This document shows positions 54,500-64,000 of a stretch of 64,000 nucleotides of DNA, one piece after another (positions within the stretch are counted from its first letter, which is position 1; every line of letters starts with the position of its first letter). The notes under the pieces are model-generated. The model saw nothing but the letters and a program-made list of their open reading frames with translations. It made no database searches and had not been told where the DNA came from. Origin of the DNA: Mermis nigrescens (lineage: Eukaryota; Nematoda; Enoplea; Mermithida; Mermithidae). The stretch covers positions 58,968 through 122,967 of the forward strand of contig JAVLUZ010000523.1 in assembly GCA_036768485.1 (NCBI GenBank), given 5' to 3'. The translations under genes and the position numbers were made by a program.

Positions 54500-55707
54500 G
54501 TCATCATTCACGAAATAGGTAAATTATTTGAGAAAAAAAACATACGATACCTACTAAAAATAATGTAGCAAAATATTTTGTTAGTAAATTTCCAGTAAGA
54601 TGCTAACTGCGATCATATAGGTACATATGTAAAGGATATACATAAGTGATAATTATGATGCATATAATACCAGTTTTAAAAATCACGGGTTAATAAAATT
54701 TTTGGCACTTATGATGATGCTGTTTCTAAAACGTAAAAACATACAAACAATTTCGAAAAAATATAGAGCAATTTGAATAAATTACACAAAATACTCGTAT
54801 AATCGAATAATGAATACATACTGCGCGAAGCGCCGAAAATTTGGCACTTTGGAGCAAAACGATAGCTAAAAACGCTTAAAACAGCATCTTTCCAAGGATT
54901 TTTCTGGATAATCACGAATTCTGGGGGTGAGGTAAAAACTAATGTGGTTTGAACCCCCTCGTAGATCATGTTGGCCATCAAGACAATTTCACGCAGTCTT
55001 ATGCCAAAACAAATTTTGACGAAAAGCCATCTTAACACGTTTTAAGAATTATTACTACTTGGAAATATTAAGATTTACTTGCAGTCTTGCATGGACTGCA
55101 GCCTAATTATGTGGTCTAAATGGTGTAAAAACTTGCAAAAATTACAAAAACATGCCAAAAATTCAATTCTGGGGTCAATGGATTTTTGGGGGTCTACCAG
55201 ATTCTCGATGATCTACCCCACGCCCTGCATTAACAACATTTAATTGAATTTTAGTAATGGCTTCAAGTTTGCCTCGAAATGATTGCAATTTCTAAATAAA
55301 CAATCTATGCTGAAACGCTGTCCGCGCCTGTCATTGAAACATTTCATCACATTACATAAAACCGAAGTTTATGAGAGGGAGTAGTAGTTCTCACTCTCAT
55401 TTAGATCACCGATGGTTTTTTAAGTCACAGGATCACCGTACGCTGAAGTTTCACGTTTCCTGCTAATTCTGATCAGTTAATCCGAACTTACTTGTTAATT
55501 TTTTCATTTTTATTTACATTAGTTTCTTAATCGTGTAGAACAAAGATATTTATATTCATTCCAGAAATGAATATGCAGCACATGCTAAATTTAGTTTTTA
55601 TGCAAAAAATAATTTATTAACCGACATTATCCTTAAACATAATCATGTATTTCCGAAAACTCTTACTTAATATTCGTTGCAATGATAAACCCTTTGAACG
55701 AAAAAAA
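54500..55707. other. Noncoding DNA with a hairpin-family repeat
   Basis: A relative of 42890-43170 occupies about 54640-54920, with a GCGCGAAGCGCC hairpin at 54818. The rest is AT-rich without recognised genes. Confidence 0.5.
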
Positions 55708-55763
55708 CTTTAGGTTTTTCTCTTGGTTTACAACTCTCGCTTAACAAGCTCATTTTTCAAAAC
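55708..55763 (+). mobile_element. Fragment of the Penelope-like 3' end
   Basis: About 55 bases match the tail of the element at about 2518-2566 (TCTCTTGGTTTACAACTCTC, then GCTCATTTTTCAAAAC). It is a separate insertion remnant. Confidence 0.7.
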
Positions 55764-56934
55764 AATATTTATTACAACCAAAGTGATAGCTATAAAATAC
55801 TGCTCGTGCCAATAGACTGACTTGAGACAGCTCCGTGCAACTTAAGTCGGAACTTAACTTTCCGGCTTATTCTTAAGTACGCACTTTTAAGTCTGAACTT
55901 AAAAATTCTTAGTAAAACCGCCAAGTTCAGGCTTATTTCAGACTTAAGTCGCTATATTGAAACCGGCCCCTGGAAGCCATTCTCCGCTACAGCTATTTTA
56001 GCATAGTTTTCTGCTATTTTCAATAAAAAATTTCCGACGTTTAGCATCAAATGCTACAAATAAAGGAAATCAATCAGTAAATCAAGCTTGCAAAGGTCCA
56101 TCCGCTTAAATTTGAATGATTTTCTGGCGCTTCGCCCCAGATTTCTGCTGACGTTAAAGAAATTCATTGATTTTTCGAAGAAATTGTTGAAAATTTCAAA
56201 ATTTTTTCGAAAAAAAACAAATTTTGGGTCAATAGTGATTTTTAGTAAAGTATACAATGCAAAATGCCGAAAAAACGCTATTTCGCGCAAGAAGGGCAAA
56301 TTTTGGACCTATTTTTGACTGTTTATCGAAAAAGTTGGGGTGCCGATCCCCTTAAGAAAGTCCTAGATCCGCCACTGTCCTTAATGATGCGTAATCGCAA
56401 GTATATTCGTCGTTTTTGTTCCATCGGAGCATTTTTTTCGCTAGTGATAAATAACTGACGAATGGCTGACTTATGAATATGAAGCCTAAATGTTGTCACT
56501 GTTACGCGAAGAAACGACAGTCCCAACAAGGCGAGCAGATCTAGCACAATACAATATTCGTAAGAACGATCTTTTATCTAACACGTTAAACATGTAGGAG
56601 GAAGCAAATAAAAATTACTTGAGAACTAAGCCATTTCTTCACATCTGTCGGTGAAAGTATTTTTCGCGTGGGAAGGACAAAATCGTGGCTCATTCTACGT
56701 ATATATGTAACTACTAGCCAGTAGCTACTCAAAGTTAATAAGCAATCGTGTCGTCAGACTACTAAGAAATTATGAAGCGCTAATTTAACAAAGCAGAGAA
56801 CTTTACGCATGAGAATAAAAATCCTGCTCGTCCTTCATTTGTCGTCAAAATGGACTAGCGATACGTCGAGGGGTATTCAGAAAAGAAATTTACGTATGTA
56901 GCGACTTTATCATATGAATGAGGGTGGTCACCAC
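55764..56934. other. Noncoding DNA, one short-element end
   Basis: A terminus CTAGATCCGCCACTG at about 56365-56380 is the complement of the CAGTGGCGGATC family start. A GGCGCTTCGCCCC hairpin lies near 56128. No gene was recognised. Confidence 0.4.
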
Positions 56935-57688
56935 CACACATGGGCGTGGGGGTTTGGGGGATATGCACAACCAGAAGTTGAAATACCCCCCAGAATTCAA
57001 ATTTTTAAATTTCTTTTTGCCTTTTTAGCGATTTTTTGATGTCATTGGATAGTGCTTGATGAGAAACGTCGAAAAATGGTGGTTTTTCGCCATACGACCA
57101 CTTTTAAGACCATTTTTTGACCTTTGAAAATTTTTTCACCTCCCCCCAGAATTTTTGTGCTGCCCACCTATGGTCACCGCCATACGTGGGCAGCAAGAAA
57201 ATTCTGGGGGGAAGTGCAAGATTTTTTTGAAGGTCGAAAAATGGCCTTAAAAATGGTGGTATGGCGATAAAAACACCATTTTTCGACGTTTCTCATCAAG
57301 CACTATCCATTGGCATCAAAAAATTGCGAAAAAAACGAAAAAAATTTTCAAAAATTGAATTCTGGGGGGGGTATTTTGATTTCTGGGGGGGGGTATTTTG
57401 GTTTCTGGGGGGGGGTGCATACCCCCCCAAACCCCCACGCCCAGGTGTGGTCACCGCACCTGAACGTGGGGAGTATATGGGTATGCAACCCCCGAGAAAC
57501 CAAAATACCCCACAGAAATCAATTTTTGAATTTTGGTTGTTTTTTTTCGCAATTTTTTGATGCCAATGGATAGTGCTCGATGAGAAACGTTGAAAAATGG
57601 TGTTTTCGCCATAGCACAATTTTTAAGGCCATTTTTTGACCTTTGGAAAATCTTGCACCCCCCAGAATTTTCTTGCTGCCCACGTATG
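56935..57688. mobile_element. Three GTGGGCAGCA-family MITEs in alternating orientation
   Basis: The copies are 56935-57172 (minus), 57181-57449 (plus) and 57458-57688 (minus). The middle one has perfect GTCACCGC duplications (57173-57180 and 57450-57457). The left flank of the first is GTCACCAC. GGTCACC thus occurs at all four borders (the last at about 57691-57697). This fits successive insertion at the same target or homology-driven duplication. Confidence 0.85.
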
Positions 57689-57699
57689 GTGGTCACCTT

Positions 57700-59113
57700 C
57701 TTAAAAGGCATTTAACTTTTATTCGTCTCATTTCAATTCTATAGTCAGCCACCTTTTTGCTTTGAGAAGCTAATAGCCCGCATACTCTTGTTAGAAGAAC
57801 AAAACATCAAGGTCGCAGAGGTACGAGATCGGGGTCGGCGGGGAAGGGTAAAATTCCAGAAACCAAAACATTTAATTTAGCTTAGCGTTCACGATATTTC
57901 GCTATTCAAACGACGAGACGGGTCAAAATCGCCGATAGTCCGCCTTTTCGCGATAATACCGCATTTTTAGTCAATTTGACCGCATTATATCGCTTTTAAC
58001 ACTAAAAAGTATCGAAATTGACCAATTTGGTGCGTTATTTTGCGCAGAAAGCACATAAAAGTATTAATCCGACGCGAAACGCCAGAAAATGTTGACACGA
58101 TTACCGATTCTGTCCTCAAAAATGATGCAACAGAATTCCATCGGCTAAAATCGCCGGTCGGTACATACTCGTTTGGCTGACCAGCGGCGCATGCATGACG
58201 GGAGCATTATAAAGACATGGCCTATATATTTCTAGAGCCGAAGCCTTGCCGTAGACTTAGTTTAAATTTACATTCATTTTATGATAAATTCTGCTTTATT
58301 TGACTAAAAATTTTCACCATAGACCATACACAAACATGCACGCACGCACCCCCCCCCCCACACACACACACACACAAACACGCATGCACAGACCACATGA
58401 CCCCAACGTACCACGCGCAAGCGCTCGGCTTAGAAATTTTAATATTGGTGATTAAAAAATAATATAAAGAGAAGATTTGTCACCGACGACGAACATGCGG
58501 AAATCTCTAAAAGACGAGCAATAGAATTTTGGCTGAAAATTGATCACATCACAGTTATCCACAATAAGCTGTTTAAAATTTCGGCAGTTTCACAGCATTA
58601 AAATGACGGATTATTATATTCGACACATTGCAACGTCAAAAGAACCAATAATCCCAAAACTAAATTATTAACGGGAGATAGCCAGCGCCACCGTACCGGC
58701 ATAAGCAGCTTGCGGAGCTCAATCAAGTAGGGTGAATAAGGAGAACACGATCAATTAATCCTTAATAATAATAATAATGATAATAACAGTACAAATAATA
58801 GGAATAATAATAAGAATAAATATACAAATAAAAATAATAAGAACAATAAAATTAAAAAATAGGATTAATAATAACAACAAATATACAAATAAAAATAATA
58901 ACAACAATAATAATAATAAACTAATAATCAAAGCCGGAAGTTAAAGTGCTTATTTATTAGCACAAATATCGAAATTGCGAAAGTCGATGCCAAAGTTTAT
59001 TGCGAAGTTAACGATCACGGATGAAAAAAGCACCGTACAAGCGGAACAAGAATAATTTGTCGAAATTGGTATTCGAGGTAGCGAACATAAGGGGAGCTGG
59101 AGGTGCCGATGTA
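57700..59113. other. Noncoding DNA with simple repeats
   Basis: A C-run and (CA)n tract lie at 58349-58378. AATAAT-rich sequence covers 58764-58922. A degenerate hairpin is near 58083. No gene was recognised. Confidence 0.5.
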
Positions 59114-59121
59114 GTACGACT

Positions 59122-59361
59122 ATAGGTGGGCAACACCAAAATTCTAGGGGAGGGGTGTGCAAGGTTTTTCAAAGGACAAAAAATGGTCTTTAAAATGGTA
59201 GTATGACAAAAAACCATCATTTTTCAACGTTTCACATCGAGCACTATCCATCGGCATAAAAAAACTGCGAAAAAATTTCAAAAATTGAATTCTGGGGGAG
59301 TATTGTGGTTAATGGGAGGAGGGAGTATTCGGCCTTCCGGGGGAGGGACGCCCACATGCGA
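59122..59361 (+). mobile_element. GTGGGCAGCA-family MITE
   Basis: It begins ATAGGTGGGCAACACC and ends CGCCCACATGCGA. It is flanked by GTACGACT (59114-59121) and TTACGACT (59362-59369). Confidence 0.8.
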
Positions 59362-59369
59362 TTACGACT

Positions 59370-60369
59370 AAAGTAGATACGTCCCGGGGATCAAGCATAG
59401 TCAACGGTAACGCTACTCAAGAATAATCCTTTTCAGTCGTCGCCTCTCGATTTAGCAACGAGACGACTTCGTTTTACGACTTACGAGACGTACTACTCGT
59501 ATTTTCACTTTATTTCTGGACTGTAGATTTTTCCCGCTTTGTACTATTTTCGGCTCATTATTCTGCAACATTTTTGTAGCAAAATCGAATAAAGTCCGAA
59601 TATGGATTTTAATTTTGATTTTTGATCAACATGGATTTTCCTAGCTCGTACAATGAGAAGCTCCTGCGGGTTTTAGCAAAATGACGACGCAAGTTTTATA
59701 CAAAAACAAATCTTAATTCACAAGTGAACGCGTCGAATGCCGCACACGCTTTGCGTTGTTCCCCTTATTCGGCACTAAATAAAAATAAGATTTGAATACA
59801 CATCTAGCAATAGTTAACGAAGTTTATGTGCACATTTTGAATAAATAAAGTTAATAATAAAAATAAAGAAAAGTTAAATTAGAGGACAAAACAAAGCTAA
59901 CTGAGAAAGCGAAAGCGTTAAGGTAATGGATGGCCAGAAATTTAATCGTATCTTCATTTACTCTAGAAGTTTTTACGAGATTGAGAACTAATGTTGTCAA
60001 AACTTAAGGATACATGATTTGAAGGGGGGTCCGGAGGGTTTTCACTCCCCTTCTCCCAGAAAAATTTTAACAGCCGAAATTGGCGATTTTTCGAAAGTTT
60101 CCAAAAATTTTCGAAAAAATCGTAGAAAAGATGCATTTTTAAGCGTTTTTAGCTATTTATTCGGTCAAAAATGTCAGATTTTTCGCACTTCGCGCCATAT
60201 TCAAGTTTTGACTATATTTTTTTCGAAATTCTCTTATACTTTTCTGCTGTATGAGAATCGTCAGAAACGCCAATAAACGATGTTTACGACGCGTACCCAC
60301 CATTTTTAAGCCAAAAAAGGCGCTTTTAAATTTCACCCCCCCCCAAAATCCTCATGCTGCACATGTAAG
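59370..60369. other. Noncoding DNA with a hairpin-family repeat
   Basis: The block at about 60020-60370 resembles the hairpin repeats (TCGCACTTCGCGCC near 60183) and ends with a C-run. The preceding part shows nothing recognisable. Confidence 0.4.
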
Positions 60370-60665
60370 GTGATGGATGACCTTAGGTGCGCAGACTGGC
60401 CGCTCTGGGGGAGCGGGGCTTAGCCGGTCTGTAAGGGTCAAAAATTGAGCTTTTCGGGCCAAAATGTCCTGAAAAACCGGTAAAAGTGCTAAAATAGCGT
60501 TAAAACTACATTATTATATAGCTGAAGGTCAATCCGAAGCGCTTTTGAAGACAATTTTCAATTTTCATTCGTTTTTGGCCTCCGTTTTGCCTCATTTTCG
60601 CCACAAAATTTTTCATTTAATAATTCTGGGGGGGTTGGGTAGGAGCCCCCTAACGCCCCACGGGC
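60370..60665. repeat. Third copy of the GC-rich repeat of 5985-6430
   Basis: It shares AGCCGGTCTG, GGGTCAAAAA, AAGTGCTAAAATAGCG and TTTTGAAGA-AATTTTCAATTTT blocks, in the same order. It ends just downstream of the LACTB stop codon. Confidence 0.7.
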
Positions 60666-60745
60666 GCGTCTGGCCGTGAGTCGATATTTTTATCGATTGA
60701 GTTGACTCGCCTGCGCACTCGGCGACTTCATTCGACCGAAGCTGC

Positions 60746-62091
60746 TCATCGCTCCGGATGTTGGAATAGCCGAGCCAAGTCGACGGCTAATTTATGCAAG
60801 CCGTTGGCGGCTTGCAAATTCACCAAAATAGCAACCACTACCGAATTATTGTTTTCGTCCATGGCCGGTTTGAGCAACAGTACCGAAGTGGCGCCGATAG
60901 CCCTTCCCGAGTGGCACGCGAAGAAGTCGGAACCGCGGTGTTCGCCTTGTACGAAAAGGCCGCCGTCCGACCAGCGACCCACGCACCAGCCCATTCCGTA
61001 CTGAGGGCACGAACTAAGCCGCCTAAAATTAATAAAAACTCATCCGCATCCAATTCCGCCGCCCCGTCCGCGAAATTCCAAATTTCTCCCTATTTATTTG
61101 ATCGAATGTTTCCTAAATCGAGCCTTTATACGTACGAATGCGCAAAAGTAAGTAGGTAAAGCTTACGGCCTTTGAGTTTTGTCGACCGGGGTCCAAAGGA
61201 GCCGCAGCGATCGCCTGGTCAAATAGAACCGAAAGTCGTCTTCGCTCGCGTTGTAAAGCGACGTCAAATGAATACCGAATGTAAGTAAATCCTCAACGTT
61301 GGAAAGCAGACCGCCGCCGGCCCATTTGTTCGAATTGTCCACCGACGGCGCGTTGACGAGGCGTCCGGAGGCCGTTCGTACGTAAAACCTGAGCAAAATT
61401 GGCAATTTAAAAAGCAATTTTTTCTTACGATAATCGATTCGCCAATTTCGATAACGTAACGTAAGAGTTTGGCTCGCAAAATGATAAACGCGTTTAGCGT
61501 GTTAGCGCTAAAACCCAATCGCGTTTCGCTAGTAATAAATTAGGTATTTACTTGGCCCTGTTCGGGAAGAGTGACGAATTTTCGTCCAAAAAGTCCGATT
61601 CATCGACAATTGACGAAGCGTGCCGCGCAGCAAGTCGACGAAGGTGGCGTTTTGATCGAAACGTTTGGCCGCCGCTTCGACGACGGCGCCGATTAGCGTC
61701 CAGCCGTGCGTCGTGTACAAAAATTTCGATCATAAATTAAACAATTAAATATTACAATCCCGACGCCGAACGGAAACGCTCGAGAAAAACGAAAAAATAC
61801 GCCTAAAACGTCTTTTAGCTAAAAAACTGATTTAAATAGTTTTTGGTCAATTTTCACGAATAATACCCGCGACTACCGATCGAAATTTGAGCCACTGAAA
61901 ACTTAAACCCCGCCCGATTTGCGACGGAAATTGAAAAAAAAACCTGGCTCATGGAGCAGGTCGTCGTTTTCGAAGACTTTCAAAGCTTCCGATAAGGTTT
62001 TGTAGCTCCGCTGATTGTAATATTCTTCTTGATCGAATTCTCTGTCACCGCCAAACGCCGCTCTACGCTCGGAGCGCGCGAATGACGACGA
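60746..62091 (-). CDS. LACTB: LACTB-like mitochondrial serine beta-lactamase-family protein, C-terminal exons
   Basis: LACTB forms filaments in the mitochondrial intermembrane space and has protease activity. Minus-strand exons fit at 61944-62091, 61552-61732 (5' border approximate), 61167-61388 and 60746-61013. Signatures are LSEALKVFENDDLLHEPG, LYTTHGWTLIGAVVE (the conserved active-site tyrosine segment), GRLVNAPSVDNSNKWAGGG, RLLWTPVD, YGMGWCV and HSGRAIGATSVLLL (the family's HTGG-like motif, here HSGR). The N-terminal exons with the catalytic SxxK serine lie outside or were not found. Two lesions are visible. The acceptor before the second exon reads AT where AG is expected. The second exon also changes frame in a T5 run near 61589-61593. 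It could be a decaying copy or a consensus error. Confidence 0.85.
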
Positions 62092-62099
62092 CTGAAACC

Positions 62100-64000
62100 A
62101 TTATCGTTTATTAATCATCGAAAAACGATAGCGAAACCAAATGCGTTCGGGAAGACCATTCGTACGATACGAGGTCGACGGTACAGCTCGCTCGTATCGT
62201 AACGTAAGATGAAAGAAGTTCGAATTCTGATCACAGAAATGCGAATGACAATATCAGAGATCTCGCTTAAAACATCATTGGATTGGATTAGGCGGTGGTC
62301 CGAAAAACGGTTTACTATAGAAACATTTAGCATTCGGCGAGCTATTTTCCCTATAACCGAGGCGCGCATAAAAAGCCAAAGGGCGCGAACCGAAGTACGA
62401 AAATAAAGATTGATTACTTTTATTCCTTATTAGTAGGGGCGAATACTTGATAAAAAATTTTAATTAAACTCGACCAGATAAACCGGTCGAGCTAAAGAAT
62501 GAATATGTATAAAATTTACGGCGATTTATTAAATAATACGTATTAATTGCGTACATTTATTTACATAACCGGTGGCCTAGGAGCGAAGTTTTCTAGATTT
62601 CTTCCGACTTTGAGCATAAATTATAAAACTTTTCCGACGCTTCGCGTCGGGCGATTTAAGGGGTTTTTCCGCGAGTACTCAAATACTGGAAATGGTCAAA
62701 ATTTCACTATTTTTCCGGCGCGTCGCGCCGGATCCTCTCGTCGCCGAATTAAAAAAAAGTTAAAGCACTTTTTCGCATAAAGTTGCTAAAAATAAATTAT
62801 CAAATTTTTAGAAAAACAAATTTCGGCAGAAATCATTTTAAATAAAAGCAGGCCATGCGAAATAATAAAACGCTATACGGTGCGTGAATAGCGAATACGT
62901 GGACCCATTCCCAACTGTTTGCGGGGGGGATCGGGATATCGCCCCTTAAGGCGTCGCCGCTTTAGGCAAAAATTTTAAAGGCTATTGACCTAACGATTAG
63001 CTCGCCGGTTTAAATGCTCACGCCGTTGAATGCCCGAGACGTTAGCGAGAAACGCATCGGAGTCTATTGCGAAACGAACGTTTAGGAATAATCGTAGCGC
63101 TAATCGTTCGTAATAAAGCGCAGATTCGCTTTGACGACTAAATGCTCGAAAAGTAATGAAACCGCGACGCGGATTCTAGTAACTTCCTTGATTACTTTCT
63201 CTCATTTTCGACATTTTGTAAATAAATATCGATTTTTAAAAAGTCTTCGAATTTCTACGAAGATGGGGAAGAAAGAAGGGAAGCTTCGGAGTATTCGAAG
63301 CTTTGAATAATTTTATAGCATCGCGCTTAACGTGCCGCATAAATTAAGCGTCCTAGTTTATTTCCTTATTTAAACTTATGTGCTCGAAATAAAAGACGAA
63401 GTCGCGCTTATATCTCAAAAAATAAATATCGCGCTTCACGCGCGACTAATCACTCAAAAGATAAGATTCTACGCGCGAGTAATTATCGACGCGCGAGAGG
63501 AAGTATTTTTGGGCCCTTTCTTTTTGTTAAATTCTGAATAAGGCGGCAAATAATAAATTTTCAACAATTTTATTCAATTTTATTGTCCTTTCTGATTTCG
63601 TCGCGTGTCCCCAATTTCGGGAAGAAAATACATTCCTTATTTTCTCATTTATATATACGCGATCGTCTATCTTGATGGTATAATTTGTTTATGTTCTCAA
63701 TTTTTAATTAATTTTCCCGTCACCGGCTTTTAAATCCCGCTCATATAATGAAAGAGATATAAGCGGCCGGTACAAAATTTTTTCCGGTTTTTCGTACTTT
63801 TTAACATATTTCGACCGCGCTATTAAGTTACGGCGATAAAAATATAAAAATTTATCAAACGGACACGAAGCCCCGCAGAAGTTTTGATCTTACGCGCTAT
63901 TTCGACAAAATCTTTGACACATTATGCATAGGGAAGCGTGGGAAAATTAAATAAGGCGGGTTTTTTTGGCCGTCATTGATCACAATTTCTCAGATAACAC
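62100..64000. other. Upstream of the LACTB exons, no recognised gene
   Basis: GC-richer patches include tandem hairpins GACGCTTCGCGTC (about 62636) and GGCGCGTCGCGCC (about 62716). Repeated GCGCGCGA-type words lie near 63420-63500. Short ORFs show no family signature. The N-terminal LACTB exons may lie beyond the window. Confidence 0.4.

Noticed and set aside
57261..57619. Four overlapping ORFs of about 80-107 residues
   Set aside because: They are translations of the MITE core and its G-runs in several frames on both strands.
60702..61159. Plus-strand ORFs of 100 and 121 residues
   Set aside because: They are antisense shadows of the last LACTB exon, which carries family motifs on the minus strand.

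Overview
This window looks like nuclear DNA of an invertebrate metazoan. It is AT-rich and holds fragments of three intron-containing host genes inside a large mass of transposable elements. Splice sites are mostly GT-AG, and the proteins resemble animal orthologues. I cannot name the phylum from sequence alone. No rRNA, tRNA or CRISPR array was recognised.

Host genes. (1) VTI1A, a Qb-SNARE, lies on the + strand in five exons between about 12.41 and 18.45 kb; its first exon was not found. (2) PTPA, the PP2A activator, lies on the - strand in at least eight exons between 38.26 and 47.57 kb; its first exon was not found. (3) LACTB, the mitochondrial serine beta-lactamase-like protein, lies on the - strand in four C-terminal exons between 60.75 and 62.09 kb and carries two single-base lesions. 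These genes were found by matching short exons to family motifs and checking that splice phases agree.

Region by region. 0-4.1 kb: a hAT-type element with an 8-bp target duplication, into which a head-to-head Penelope-like dimer has inserted. The left end is repeated inverted at 3.8-4.1 kb. 4.4-10.1 kb: a second giant inverted repeat built on a Polinton-type integrase, followed by a chromodomain and a small ORF like one of the minor Polinton proteins. 10.25-10.9 kb: a 160-bp satellite. 12.4-18.5 kb: VTI1A with MITEs and hAT elements in its introns. 21.05-35.70 kb: a Polinton/Maverick-like element with terminal inverted repeats of about 370-390 bp. It encodes a packaging-type ATPase, a broken multi-exon type-B DNA polymerase and a PC4-like protein. 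A 5'-truncated LINE sits exactly across one polymerase exon-intron junction. 36.0-37.7 kb: satellites. 38-48 kb: PTPA with repeats in its introns. 49.8-51.7 kb: one hAT element nested inside another. 53-54.5 kb: hAT remnants, including a transposase C-terminus. 56.9-57.7 kb: three MITEs in a row. 60.7-62.1 kb: LACTB.

How it fits together. The host genes are ordinary housekeeping genes. The unusual content is the virus-like Polinton: its polymerase has spliceosomal introns and it has a divergent PC4-like neighbour, but I see no integrase or capsid gene in it. Two other shared features stand out. One is a MITE family whose 8-bp target duplications mostly begin with GT. The other is a short hairpin block around GGCGCTTCGCGCC that recurs dozens of times in unrelated-looking repeats.
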